DNA from: Myxococcales bacterium
GTDB lineage: Bacteria > Myxococcota_A > Polyangia > Haliangiales > Haliangiaceae
Assembly (NCBI GenBank): GCA_016707895.1
Contig: JADJGV010000005.1
Coordinates: 372,001 to 436,000 of the forward strand
Direction: 5' to 3'
DNA length: 64,000 nucleotides
Program-made: the position numbers and the translations under genes
The notes under the pieces: generated by a model
What the model saw: only the letters and a program-made list of their open reading frames with translations
What the model was told of the DNA's origin: nothing
The model's database searches: none
Part shown: positions 10,135 through 18,386 of the stretch, in pieces
Numbering within the stretch: the first letter of the stretch is position 1
Layout: every line of letters begins with the position of its first letter

Positions 10135-10407
10135 TCACTCGTCGAGGAACACCACCGCGACCGAGGCGCGGTGCGCGGCGAGCAGGTGCAGGAACTCGGC
10201 GCCGGTGAGCTCGACGTCGTCGATCGCGACCACCGCGACGTCGTCGCCTTGCTCGACCTCGACCGTGCACACCAGCACCGCGCCGGTGCGCTGCCAGCGC
10301 TCGTAGAGCGGATCGAGCTCGATCGCCGCGGCGCGCCCGGCGGTGCGGATCGCGTCGAACAGCAGGCGCAGCGCCGCCGGTTCGCTGGGGCGTCGTTCAC
10401 GGGGCAC
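10135..10407 (-). CDS. Small hypothetical protein
   Basis: The plausible protein is the last 90 residues of an open frame, beginning at a GTG (10407). Upstream in-frame sequence is Arg-rich and overlaps the leader of the divergent Bor-like gene, so I leave it out. The retained part has regular alternation typical of a real alpha/beta protein: LRLLFDAIRTAGRAAAIELD, DDVAVVAIDDVELTGAEF and VAVVFLDE at the end. No signal peptide, membrane segment or recognisable motif. No good ribosome site is visible, so existence and start are uncertain. Confidence 0.45.
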   Translation of the reverse strand: MPRERRPSEPAALRLLFDAIRTAGRAAAIELDPLYERWQRTGAVLVCTVEVEQGDDVAVVAIDDVELTGAEFLHLLAAHRASVAVVFLDE

Positions 10408-10516
10408 GCCACGGGGACGGAGCGAGCCGCCGGGAGTCGCATCGCATTTCGTGTGCGACTCGCGCCGCGTGGCCTCGTCTCCCTCGGTGCAACCACTCCG
10501 AGAAAGAAGAATCACG

Positions 10517-10846
10517 ATGTCTCGTCCCTCGTCCCTGTTCTCTCACGCCGTCCTCGGCCTCGCCGCGACCACCCTGCTCACCACCGGCTGCTACAAGGTC
10601 GGCTACAAGACCGGCCTGCCCGCCGGCGGTGGCACCCACGAGGTGACGGTGCGCCACTTCGTCTGGGGCGCGGCCGGCGGCGGCGATCAGGACCTCGGCG
10701 CGCAGTGCCCCAACGGCGTGTCCTCGGTCCAGGAGCAGAAGTCGTTCGTCGACCAGCTGATCTCGGGCCTGACCGGCTTCCTGTACTCGCCGACCTCGGT
10801 CGTCGTCGAGTGCGCCGGCGGCGGCGCCACCGCGTCCAACCCGTAG
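10517..10846 (+). CDS. Bor/Iss-like lipoprotein
   Basis: A 109-residue lipoprotein: signal ending TTGC (Cys25), AGAAAGAAG ribosome site just upstream of the ATG. The mature protein reads VRHFVWGAAGGGDQDL, then CPNGVSSVQEQKSFVDQL and GFLYSPTSVVVEC. This follows the lambda Bor family order (HFF.G.GQ, then C.GG...V....Q.FV..L, then G.YTP....V.C). Bor and Iss are surface lipoproteins associated with serum survival in enterobacteria; in a soil myxobacterium the role is probably a general envelope one. Two Cys at the family positions could form a disulfide. Confidence 0.7.
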   Translation: MSRPSSLFSHAVLGLAATTLLTTGCYKVGYKTGLPAGGGTHEVTVRHFVWGAAGGGDQDLGAQCPNGVSSVQEQKSFVDQLISGLTGFLYSPTSVVVECAGGGATASNP

Positions 10847-10872
10847 GCCGGGTCGGTCCGCGCCGTCGCGGC

Positions 10873-12381
10873 TCAACCCTGGCAGACGCCGTGGCTGGTC
10901 ATCGACGACGGGACGCTGCCGTAGCGCGGCACGCCGGCGACGTCCATGCGGCCGGTGATACGGACGTAGGTGGCCCAGTCGGGGAACACGCAGTACGCGC
11001 CGGCGGCGTTGGCGTAGTAGATGCCGTCGGCGACCATGAACAGGCCCTCGGGCAGCGGCACCGGCACGTAGGGGCCGGCGCTCACCACCAGCGGCGCGCG
11101 GTAGACGTCGCGATCGACCGGGCGCGCCGGATCGAACGTGCCGAAGTACAGGAAGGGCGCCGTGCCCGAGCCCTCGAAGTTGAAGCCGGGCCAGGCCGGG
11201 TCGACGAGGTTGGCGTAGTTCGCGGCGCCGAAGCCGGGCGTGATCGTGCCCGGCGTCGCCAGCACGTACTCCTGGCCGGCGAGCGGGCGCGGCGGGTCGA
11301 GCACCGGCGCGGCCAAGGACGCGGTGGTCGTGTAGTAGAGCTGGCGGTCGGCGTAGTCGAAGTAGACGATCAGGTAGCGGCACAGCGCGGTGTTGAACGT
11401 GACGCTGGCGTGGTCCCACGACGCCGAGCCGGGCAGGCTGGTCAGCGGCTCGGTCGGCGGCGCAAACGTCGCCCCGCCGGTCCACGCCTGCCAGCCGTCG
11501 GCGCGGGACAGGTCGGCGGTGCGCGCCAGCGCCAGCCCGGCGGCGTCGACGGCGCCGCTGCCGACGCGGTGGGTGTAGCGGATGAGCGCGTAGTAGTAGC
11601 CGTCGGCCTTGACGATGTTGCTCGGGTGGAACATCCCGAAGTTCAGCGGGTCGGGCGCGGTCCAGAACGACCAGCCCGGGTACGGCGGCGGCGGCGCGAG
11701 CACGACGTGGGCCGGGCCCGCGCCCTGCGGCGCCCAGGTCGCGCCGCCGTCGTCGGAGCGGAACAGCGTGACGCCGTTGACCCAGCTCGCGACCTGGTTC
11801 TGGCCGACCGCGCAGCCGCGCACCGCATCGGCGCCGTAGGGCAGGCAGCCGTACCACTCGCTGTGCGCCAGCGCGTAGAAGTGGGTGCCGTCCTCGGAGT
11901 ACGGCGCCATGATCCACTGGTGGTAGCCGTACGACGCCTGATCCAGCGCCGCGTGATCGGACGAGCGGAACGTCGGCTGCGGTGACGGCGCGAGGTTGTC
12001 GAGGTCGGCGCCCGAGATCCGGTAGTTCTCGAAGTGCGTCAGCATCAGGTGCGTCCGCCCGTCGGCGGTGCGGTACGGCGTCGGGCGCGCGTCGCTGACG
12101 TTGTTCGGCTCGGCGCGGTTGGCGTGGTCCCACACCCGCGCCGGGCGCCCCGCGAGGCCGACCACCAGCGCCGCCGGGGTCAGCGTCGGCGTGCAGGCCG
12201 CAGGCGGGGCGTCGGGCGATGGCGGGGCGGCGTCGACCGCGGTCGCGGCGTCGGTGGTCGCGGCGTCGACCGCGCCCGCCGCGGCGTCATCGCGGGCGCC
12301 GTCGACCTGGCTGGCGGTGCCATGGCCGCAGGCCCCCAGCAGGAGCAGGGCCGCGAGCGACACGTGGTGATGAGGGGGCAC
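10873..12381 (-). CDS. Exported propeller-like lipoprotein
   Basis: A 502-residue protein from a GTG at 12381 (VPPHHHVSLAALLLLGAC, lipobox LGAC). After the Cys comes a low-complexity Ala/Asp/Thr linker (DAATTDAATAVDAA) and then about 440 residues with repeated strand motifs: RTHLMLTHFENY, SEDGTHFYALAHSEW, TLFRSDDGGATW, HPSNIVKADGYYYALI and CRYLIVYFDYADRQLYYTTT. The SDDGGATW block is an Asp-box-like signature of sialidase and related propellers. That and the other repeats suggest a five-bladed or six-bladed propeller that may bind or cut glycans. Specific activity cannot be assigned. Divergent from 12566-13366. Confidence 0.7.
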   Translation of the reverse strand: MPPHHHVSLAALLLLGACGHGTASQVDGARDDAAAGAVDAATTDAATAVDAAPPSPDAPPAACTPTLTPAALVVGLAGRPARVWDHANRAEPNNVSDARPTPYRTADGRTHLMLTHFENYRISGADLDNLAPSPQPTFRSSDHAALDQASYGYHQWIMAPYSEDGTHFYALAHSEWYGCLPYGADAVRGCAVGQNQVASWVNGVTLFRSDDGGATWAPQGAGPAHVVLAPPPPYPGWSFWTAPDPLNFGMFHPSNIVKADGYYYALIRYTHRVGSGAVDAAGLALARTADLSRADGWQAWTGGATFAPPTEPLTSLPGSASWDHASVTFNTALCRYLIVYFDYADRQLYYTTTASLAAPVLDPPRPLAGQEYVLATPGTITPGFGAANYANLVDPAWPGFNFEGSGTAPFLYFGTFDPARPVDRDVYRAPLVVSAGPYVPVPLPEGLFMVADGIYYANAAGAYCVFPDWATYVRITGRMDVAGVPRYGSVPSSMTSHGVCQG

Positions 12382-12471
12382 GGCCGCATCGTCGGTCCGC
12401 GCGGCGCGCTCGGTCAACCGCGGCCGGGGCGGTGAAAGCGGTGTGTCATCGGGGCCCGCCCGGGGCGCGCA

Positions 12472-12490
12472 GGTAACGGCGCTGTCATTG
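12472..12490 (+). promoter_or_regulatory. GGTAACGGCGCTGTCATTG site before 12566 gene
   Basis: It resembles the CGTCA-N6-TGTCATTG motif found before the FGE lipoproteins and near 15634. It lies in the divergent spacer 76 bases before the 12566 ATG; an additional TGTCATC is at 12444-12450. Confidence 0.35.
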
Positions 12491-12565
12491 GGGGCCGCGC
12501 GGAGACGGCATAGGTTGAGCGACGATCGCGCCACCCAAAGCACGGGCCTGGCTCCACTGCAGACC

Positions 12566-13366
12566 ATGAGACCGCTGTTCGTCATCGCCCTCGCGCTTCC
12601 GATCTCGATCTCGTTCGCGTTGACCGCCACCGCCGGCGTGCGCCCCGCGGCTGCCGAGTCAGTGAGCCTGGACTATCGCGCAGATACGTCGTGCATCGAC
12701 GGTGCGCGCTTCGCCGACGAGGTGTCGGCCAAGCTCGGCTTCGTGCCCTGGAGCGACGACGCGGCCTCGCGGATCCGCGTGCGGATCGATCGCGACGGAC
12801 GCACCTTCACCGGCACGCTGCGCGGCATCGACGGCGCGGTCAAGGCGGTCGACGGCGCGACGTGCGCCGAGGTCACCGCCGCGCTGGTGACCACCGCGGC
12901 GACGTCGCTCGACGCCGGTGCAGCGGCCCCCGCGCCGGTGACGGCGCAGCTCGGCGGCGTGCCGGTGACGTTCGTGGCGGACCACGGGCGGGTCGATGTG
13001 TCGGTGAAGATCGGTTCCGGAGCTTTCAACTACTACGGTGATGTCTGCACGAGCCCTTGCCGCGCACACCTGCCGCAGGGACGGGTGCATCTACTGCTCC
13101 GTGACGGCGACGCATACCGCTACACGGATCTACTTCTCGAACAGGCGTCCACGATCTCGATCCACCGCAGGAGCCGCCGCTCGACCCGCGTCACGCTCTG
13201 GCTCGGCGGCGCGGCGCTGATCGCCGGGGGCTTGGCCGCCTTCACGTTCGGTGGCGACTCTACCGTCGGCATCGCGGGGGGCAGCCTGTGTCTTCCGATC
13301 GGCGTGGGATCATTGATCGTGCCGTTCTTCGTGAAGGACACCTTCACCGTCACCCAGTCGCCATAA
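12566..13366 (+). CDS. Exported/membrane protein preceding sigma factor
   Basis: A 266-residue protein with a signal peptide (MRPLFVIALALPISISFALTATA, cleavage probably near AAA-ESV). The mature part has a Cys-containing N-terminal region (DTSCIDGARFADEVSAKLGF) and strands ending in CTSPCRAHLPQG. A C-terminal membrane region follows (LWLGGAALIAGGLAAFTFGG, then a second hydrophobic stretch with SLCLPIGVGSLIVPFF). The conserved DTSCIDGARFADEVSAKLG block is typical of myxobacterial membrane proteins of unknown function, often found next to ECF sigma factors. It is followed after 5 bases by the sigma-factor gene, so the two are probably one operon. Confidence 0.65.
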   Translation: MRPLFVIALALPISISFALTATAGVRPAAAESVSLDYRADTSCIDGARFADEVSAKLGFVPWSDDAASRIRVRIDRDGRTFTGTLRGIDGAVKAVDGATCAEVTAALVTTAATSLDAGAAAPAPVTAQLGGVPVTFVADHGRVDVSVKIGSGAFNYYGDVCTSPCRAHLPQGRVHLLLRDGDAYRYTDLLLEQASTISIHRRSRRSTRVTLWLGGAALIAGGLAAFTFGGDSTVGIAGGSLCLPIGVGSLIVPFFVKDTFTVTQSP

Positions 13367-13371
13367 GCCGC

Positions 13372-14646
13372 ATGCACCCGACCCCGTCACCCGTCGACCT
13401 GCGAGACGCCGCCGAGGCGGCGTGTCGGGCCGGCGTGCGCGCGGGCTTCAGCGACGTCGACGCGCGGGACCTGGCGCAGGAGGCGCTGCTCCGCGCGCTC
13501 GGGCCGGCACCGCCGCCGCCCGACGTCTCGCTCACGGCGTGGGTCTACGGCATCGCGCGCAACCTGAGTCGCGATCACGCCAAGTCGGCGCAGCGGCGCG
13601 AGGTGCTCGTCGACGAGGTGCCGGCGACGCCGGCCGAGCGCGGCGATCTCGTCGACGTGCTGACGGTCCAGCGCGCGCTCGCCGAGCTGCCGGCGCCGCT
13701 GCGCGACGTGATGGTGTTGCACGAGCTCGAAGGGCACACGCTGCGCGAGGCCGCGATCGCGCTGCGCATCCCGTTCGACACCGCGAAGGACCGCCTGCGC
13801 CGCGCGCGGCTGAACCTGGCGGCCAGCCTCGGCGCGGTCGACGCCGCGTGCGAGCGCGAGCGGGCGCACACCCGGCGCCGGGCGGCGGCCTCGGGCGCCG
13901 CGATCGTGGCGGCGGTGCTCGCGGGTGGGGTCGACGTGGCGCACGCCGCGGCCGGCGCGTCGAGCGGCGGGGCGGTGAGCGCGCCGTCGCTGGCGGTGGG
14001 CACGGGAAGCGTCCGCGCCGCGGCGCGGTGGTCGTGGACGCCGGCCGTCGTGGGCGCGGCGCTGCTGTCGATCGGGTTCGTCGCGGGCCGCGTCACGGCC
14101 CCGCGGCGCGCCGCTGCACCGCCGCAGGTGATCAGCGCGCCCTCCGCGGAGCCTCGCCCCATCGTGGATGCGGATGCCCCAGCGGTCGCGCCGCTCGCCG
14201 CGCGCGTGCCGGTCGCCCCGCCGACCGCGGCGGGGGACCCCGACGCCACGCCGGCACCATCGCGCGCTCGTCCGACCCGTCCCGTGGTCGTGGCATCGTC
14301 GGCGCCGGCCGCGGCGATCGCGCCGAGCGCGGCGTCATCGCCCGATCCTGCGCCCCCGCCCAGCGCGATCGAGGCCGAGCGCCTGCAACTCGACCGCGCG
14401 CGCGCCGCGTTGCGCCGCGGCACCGCCGACGAGGCGATCGTGACGCTGATGGGGCACGCCCGGACGTCTCCCGACGGCGTGTTGCGCGAGGAGCGCGAGG
14501 CCTTGCTGGTGGAGGCGTATCTCGCAGCCGGCGATCCGGTCCGCGCGCGCGCCGTCGCCGAGCGGTACCGACGCGCCTACCCGCGCGGCGTGCTCCGTCG
14601 ACGCGTGGACGCCCTGGTGCCGCCGGTGGTGCCGCCGGCACCCTAG
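13372..14646 (+). CDS. ECF sigma factor fused to membrane anchor and TPR-like tail
   Basis: A 424-residue protein. Region 2 covers about 11-75 (AGFSDVDARDLAQEALLRAL, TAWVYGIARNLSRDHAK) and region 4 about 100-165 (LPAPLRDVMVLHELEGHTL, AAIALRIPFDTAKDRLRRAR). Two hydrophobic segments follow (near 177-195 and 222-242). A Pro/Ala-rich stretch comes next, then helices resembling one or two TPR units (LQLDRARAALRRGTADEAIV, ALLVEAYLAAGDPVRARAVA). The layout predicts a cytosolic sigma module tethered to the membrane with a periplasmic sensing tail, which would need release by proteolysis or act while tethered. No separate anti-sigma gene is adjacent. The start is placed by the overlap with the upstream operon. 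Confidence 0.75.
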   Translation: MHPTPSPVDLRDAAEAACRAGVRAGFSDVDARDLAQEALLRALGPAPPPPDVSLTAWVYGIARNLSRDHAKSAQRREVLVDEVPATPAERGDLVDVLTVQRALAELPAPLRDVMVLHELEGHTLREAAIALRIPFDTAKDRLRRARLNLAASLGAVDAACERERAHTRRRAAASGAAIVAAVLAGGVDVAHAAAGASSGGAVSAPSLAVGTGSVRAAARWSWTPAVVGAALLSIGFVAGRVTAPRRAAAPPQVISAPSAEPRPIVDADAPAVAPLAARVPVAPPTAAGDPDATPAPSRARPTRPVVVASSAPAAAIAPSAASSPDPAPPPSAIEAERLQLDRARAALRRGTADEAIVTLMGHARTSPDGVLREEREALLVEAYLAAGDPVRARAVAERYRRAYPRGVLRRRVDALVPPVVPPAP

Positions 14647-14648
14647 TG

Positions 14649-15566
14649 TCAGTGCCACACCAGCGAGCGGTCGGCCTCGAGCACCAGGCGATCGCCGTCG
14701 ACGCGATACACGCTGGCCGGCGTCGCCGAGGCGGTGCCGCCGCTGCACACGCGGATGAACATGCTGTCCTCGCCGCTCGGGCGCACTAGCACGTAGCGCT
14801 GGCCGTCGATGATCGCGGTGGTGATCGCCGAGACGCCGCAGCAGAAGCCGGGGTCGACCAGCGCGCCCTCGTCGGAGCTGAGCCGGCGCGCGCCGGCGGC
14901 GGTGCGCAACTCGACCTCGGGGCAGACCACGTCCTCGATCATCTCGGCGTCGGGGTCGTCGGGATCGGCTGCGCCGTCGTCGGCGGGCGCCTCGCCCTCG
15001 ACCAGCGCGAAGCACGCGTCGTCGCTCGGGCAGGTCGGCGGCGCGAACGCCGCCAGCTGGGCCTCGGCGGCGGCGCCGCAGCGCTCGCCCAGCGCCAGCG
15101 CGTCGTCGACCAGCGGCTGCAGCTCCTCGGTGACCTCGACGTCCGACATCCCGCCCGGGTACGGCGTGGTCACGCTGGTCATCAGCGCCTCGCAGTCATG
15201 CGGGAACCCGGCCTCGAGCAGCGCGGTCCCGTACCCGACGTACGCCGCCAGGCCGGCCCCGTCGATCGCGCGCTCCTCGCCCTGCCAGTCGAACCAGCAG
15301 GTGTCGGCGACCGTGGCCCACGCCTCCGCCCGCGCTGCCGCCGGCTCGCCGGCCTTCGCCGACGCACGCTCGTAGTCGGCCGCGGCGCAGCGCCGGCTGC
15401 CGCCGCCGTGGTGGTGCGTGTCCATGAACGACGGCCACCGCGGCGCGCGCTCGGCGCGGCCGCCGGGCGCGTTGCCGGGCGCGGCGGTCGGCGCCTTGCC
15501 GTGGCAGGCCGGGGCCAGCGCGAGCAGCACCAGCGAGCAGGGGATCAGAGCGCGGCGCGTGATCAT
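14649..15566 (-). CDS. Lipoprotein of unknown function
   Basis: A 305-residue lipoprotein (signal MITRRALIPCSLVLLALAPAC). The mature part starts with a flexible Ala/Gly/Pro linker and contains a His cluster (MDTHHHGGGSRRC), then a helical Ala-rich section with scattered Cys (CWFDWQGEERAI). An acidic linker (DPDDPDAEMIEDVVC) follows, then a C-terminal strand-rich domain containing CCGVSAITTAIIDGQRYVLV. The DPDDP region is probably disordered. The His cluster could bind metal. The family is not recognised. It starts 68 bases downstream (minus strand) of the TGTCAT motif at 15634-15652. Confidence 0.7.
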   Translation of the reverse strand: MITRRALIPCSLVLLALAPACHGKAPTAAPGNAPGGRAERAPRWPSFMDTHHHGGGSRRCAAADYERASAKAGEPAAARAEAWATVADTCWFDWQGEERAIDGAGLAAYVGYGTALLEAGFPHDCEALMTSVTTPYPGGMSDVEVTEELQPLVDDALALGERCGAAAEAQLAAFAPPTCPSDDACFALVEGEAPADDGAADPDDPDAEMIEDVVCPEVELRTAAGARRLSSDEGALVDPGFCCGVSAITTAIIDGQRYVLVRPSGEDSMFIRVCSGGTASATPASVYRVDGDRLVLEADRSLVWH

Positions 15567-15633
15567 CGTGCCTCCATGGATCGCACATCCAACGCCCGGC
15601 CGGGGGCGGATCATCCGCGCCGCGCGCCGCGGT

Positions 15634-15652
15634 CAATGACAGCGCGATGACG
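15634..15652 (-). promoter_or_regulatory. CGTCATCGCGCTGTCATTG motif in divergent spacer
   Basis: Read on the minus strand the site is CGTCATCGCGCTGTCATTG, nearly identical to the site at 7761-7779. It lies 68 bases before the 15566 start and 63 bases before the divergent plus-strand gene at 15715, so it could control either. Confidence 0.4.
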
Positions 15653-15714
15653 GCTCGGGTCGGTGCCGCCCACCGGCGGCTCCAGGGCTGCCGCGCGCGC
15701 AGTACGGTCGAGCG

Positions 15715-16716
15715 ATGAACATGCCGTCGTGCCGGGCCGCGTGGGTTCCGACCGCGTTCGCGCTGCTCGCTGGGTGCGCCGCGGAGGACGCGCCGCCGAC
15801 GGCTGGCCCCGGCGTCACAGACGCCGGCACCCCGGGTGCCGACGCTGCCGACGGCGGGCCCGACGCCCAGCTCGGCGCGCCGATCGACCTGCGGCGCTAC
15901 CTGCCCGTCGCACGCACCACGACGATGCTGCGCCACGCCGACGGCAGCTTGTACTCGACGTACACGTACCTGCCGGCGACTCCAGACTTCACGTCGCTGT
16001 ACGACACCTACTTCTCGCTGGCGAAGCCGGGGCGGCTGGCGATCTGGGCCAAGGGGTACGGCAGCGCCGGATGCATCGCGACCTACGCGCACCTCTTCCT
16101 CGGCGACGATGGCAGCGTCACCGAGGTCGGCGACTACCTCGCGAACGACGGGTGCCACCCCTCGGTCGCGTTCGGATACGGCGCCGCGAGCGGGGCGAAC
16201 GACGGCCTGGCCTGGTCCGCCGCTGGTGGGCTGCCCGCACGGCATGGCGACGGCGCCATCGCGGAGAAGTACGGCCTGTCGATCCGCCGCCAGAACAACG
16301 CGGGCGACCCGTACCTCACGTCGGCGGCGCGGGCCTGGAACCGGACCGCGACCGTCGAGGTCCTCCCGACGTTCCGTCCGGCGTACGGTCGCTCGCCCGA
16401 GGGCGTCTGGGGGCCTGGCTTGGGACCCACGTACCACGACGTCGTCCGGATCGTGTTCTGGCACGGGACCCACGTCCCGGGGCAGCGCGAGATCCCGCCC
16501 TGCACGCCCGATCCTGCGTGGCCGTACGGCGCGTTCTACTTCCACCTGGACGGGTACCACTCGTACGCGTCCGAGTTCTACCTCGCGGAGGGCGCGTGGA
16601 TCATCCAGGAGTCCTTCCTCTACACCGAGGACGGCGGCTACTGGAACCTCCCTGACTGCGTCGGCCTGTCCATCGACCAGAGCCCCCGGTGGGTGAGCTA
16701 CATCGACCAACCTTGA
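15715..16716 (+). CDS. Exported lipoprotein, family unknown
   Basis: A 333-residue lipoprotein (lipobox LAGC, Cys21) followed by a Gly/Ala/Asp linker and a strand-rich domain. Motifs: RRYLPVARTTTMLRHAD, TYLPATPDFTSLYDTYFS, AGCIATYAHLFLGDDG, VRIVFWHGTHVPGQREIPPC, FYFHLDGYHSYASEFYLAEG and WIIQESFLYTEDG. Conserved aromatic and Asp/His residues suggest a carbohydrate-active or carbohydrate-binding exported domain, but I cannot name a family. Four mature Cys residues may form two disulfides. It is downstream of a site resembling the lipoprotein-associated motif at 15634. Confidence 0.65.
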   Translation: MNMPSCRAAWVPTAFALLAGCAAEDAPPTAGPGVTDAGTPGADAADGGPDAQLGAPIDLRRYLPVARTTTMLRHADGSLYSTYTYLPATPDFTSLYDTYFSLAKPGRLAIWAKGYGSAGCIATYAHLFLGDDGSVTEVGDYLANDGCHPSVAFGYGAASGANDGLAWSAAGGLPARHGDGAIAEKYGLSIRRQNNAGDPYLTSAARAWNRTATVEVLPTFRPAYGRSPEGVWGPGLGPTYHDVVRIVFWHGTHVPGQREIPPCTPDPAWPYGAFYFHLDGYHSYASEFYLAEGAWIIQESFLYTEDGGYWNLPDCVGLSIDQSPRWVSYIDQP

Positions 16717-16780
16717 TCGCCGCTGGCGCCGCTGGCGCCGCGGGGCCGCGCCCGCGCAGCCGCGTGCGAAGCTCGTCGCG

Positions 16781-17272
16781 ATGAGCGACCTGTATTCGAT
16801 CACCGTGCTGGCCCGTGACGGCGGTGTCATCGACCTCGCGGTCGACATCGTCCACCCCGACGTGGTCGACATCCCGCTGTCGCCCAGCTTCGCCGCGATG
16901 CTGATCGAGGACGAGTGGGGCCCGGGCGCCGCCGCGTTCAAGGCCTGGTGGCGCGCCTGGGCCGATCGCGATCCGGCCGCCGACCCCGCGCCGCTCTACC
17001 AGTCGGTCGAGCTGATCGACGTTCGCAACCTGCCGCGCGTGCAGAGCGAGCCACCCACCGGCATGACCTGGGACGACGTCGACGGCAACACCGCCGCCGC
17101 CCCCGGGCACAGCCTGCTCGGCGCCGGCGTCGTCCGCATCACCGTCAGCGACCCCGGCCTGATCGCCCACCTCGACCCCGGCATGCGCTGGTCCAGCACC
17201 GCCTACGACGAGGGCGACACCGGCCCGCTCGCCTTCGGCAACCCCGGCGAGATCCGCCGCTGGCAACGATAG
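16781..17272 (+). CDS. Hypothetical cytosolic protein
   Basis: A 163-residue acidic protein with no signal peptide or membrane segment. It has regular strand and helix alternation (LYSITVLARDGGVIDLAVDI, FKAWWRAWADRDP, VVRITVSDPGLIAHLDPG). I do not recognise the family. It is followed 64 bases later by a small membrane protein, possibly a separate unit. Confidence 0.6.
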   Translation: MSDLYSITVLARDGGVIDLAVDIVHPDVVDIPLSPSFAAMLIEDEWGPGAAAFKAWWRAWADRDPAADPAPLYQSVELIDVRNLPRVQSEPPTGMTWDDVDGNTAAAPGHSLLGAGVVRITVSDPGLIAHLDPGMRWSSTAYDEGDTGPLAFGNPGEIRRWQR

Positions 17273-17297
17273 GCACGAGGCGGCGGACGTGCGGCGC

Positions 17298-17318
17298 GAC
17301 GTTCCCGCGGAAACGCCG
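17298..17318. repeat. 21-bp near-palindrome, copy A
   Basis: A near-palindrome centred on TTCCCGCGGAAA. A second copy at 37021-37041 differs at 2 of 21 positions. This copy is intergenic. Confidence 0.5.
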
Positions 17319-17336
17319 GACGCGTAGCCTCGCTGT

Positions 17337-17633
17337 ATGGGCAACCTCATCTACCTGGCGATGCTGGGCAGCGTCGTGTGGGTCGCCATCGACTCCAGCC
17401 GCCTGGGCTTCGACAAGCGCGATCTCACCGGCGTCGCCGCGATGGGGCCCGTCGGCTGGACGCTGTGCGTGCTGATGATCTGGATCGTCGGCTTCCCGAT
17501 GTACCTGGTGAAGCGCCCCTACCTGAAGGCCATGGGCCAGTGGCGCCGCCAGGTCGGCCCCGCCGCCCCACCCGCGCCGCGCTTCGCCTACCCGCCGCCT
17601 GGCGCAGGCTACCCGCCGCCCGCAGCGCGCTAG
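17337..17633 (+). CDS. Small membrane protein with Pro-rich tail
   Basis: A 98-residue protein. Two membrane segments: about 3-19 (NLIYLAMLGSVVWVAID) and about 34-58 (MGPVGWTLCVLMIWIVGFPMY). The C-terminal third is basic and then Pro/Tyr-rich (AYPPPGAGYPPP). The hydrophobic pairing with a short charged loop (DSSRLGFDKRD) is typical of small inner-membrane proteins. Function unknown. Confidence 0.65.
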   Translation: MGNLIYLAMLGSVVWVAIDSSRLGFDKRDLTGVAAMGPVGWTLCVLMIWIVGFPMYLVKRPYLKAMGQWRRQVGPAAPPAPRFAYPPPGAGYPPPAAR

Positions 17634-17829
17634 GGCCGAAGGCTCGGAAACGCCGCCGACCGCCACGCTCCGTCGGTGTGCGCCGCCTCGCGCGCGATCA
17701 AGGCGAGCCGCACGTCGCCCTTGGGGTGAGGGGCCATGACCTGGCCGCGGGTACTCGTAGCCGAGCTGGGTGAAGTGCAGGAGCGCCAGGTCCTCCAGGT
17801 CGAACTCGGCGACCTTGCGCGCGGGGTGC
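17634..17829 (-). pseudogene. Decayed C-terminal gene fragment
   Basis: Downstream of the 17838-18386 lipoprotein stop the minus strand carries protein-like sequence split over two frames: RKVAEFDLEDLALLHFTQLGY in one frame, then DVRLALIAREAAHTDGAW ending in a stop at 17630 in the other. This reads like the tail of a once-intact gene with a frameshift near 17735. No start codon or other part remains. I cannot name the family. Confidence 0.4.
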
Positions 17830-17837
17830 TGTGCGTA

Positions 17838-18386
17838 TCAGTAGAACCACAACGGAATGGGTTTGCCGACGCCGTCTGGGCCGACGACCACGCAGTAGTA
17901 CGTCGTCGCTTCGCGGTGGAAGGCTGGCGGTGTGCCGGACGGGACCTGCGTGACGACGCGGACGTGAACCCGGTCACCGCCGGAAAACCCCACGGTCGCG
18001 AGCGAGAACTGCACAGCCGTCGAGACCTTCGGGTCTGGCACGGCCACCGAGTACCCTTCGACCGGGCCTGCCACCTCGTCGGACACGAAATACCGCAGTG
18101 GCGCTGACCTCGAAGCGGGCTCTGTCGCCCGGGCATCGCCCGGCAGCGCTCCCAGCGACAACGCCGCGGTGGCGACCTCGCTCTTCAACAGCGCCTGGTG
18201 CGCCGCCTCGGCCAGGGCATGCTCTCGGGAGCGCTCGACAGTCGAGGGCACGTCGCACGGCGCGCACGGCATCGCACCGGTCGTGGGGCTCACACACGCA
18301 GGCGAAGGCCGTGCCGCCGGTGCCGAGCACGCGGTCCACGTCATGAGCGTCACCAGGAATGCGACGTCTTGGATCACCGTTCGCAT
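17838..18386 (-). CDS. Lipoprotein, C-x-x-C-D-x-P-S family, copy 1
   Basis: A 182-residue lipoprotein (signal ending WTAC, Cys20) with the hallmark CAPCDVPST, then helices (EHALAEAAHQALLKSEVA) and LRYFVSDE. A C-terminal strand block follows: GFSGGDRVHVRVVTQV and TYYCVVVG. Two neighbours (18386-19003 and the C-terminal part of 19014-20480) have the same order: CxxCDxPS, LRYF, GxDRVxxxV, then YC near the end. They are clear paralogues. Its ATG overlaps the stop of the upstream gene (TGATG), so it is part of the same operon. Function unknown; the paired Cys could be a disulfide or metal site. Confidence 0.7.
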   Translation of the reverse strand: MRTVIQDVAFLVTLMTWTACSAPAARPSPACVSPTTGAMPCAPCDVPSTVERSREHALAEAAHQALLKSEVATAALSLGALPGDARATEPASRSAPLRYFVSDEVAGPVEGYSVAVPDPKVSTAVQFSLATVGFSGGDRVHVRVVTQVPSGTPPAFHREATTYYCVVVGPDGVGKPIPLWFY

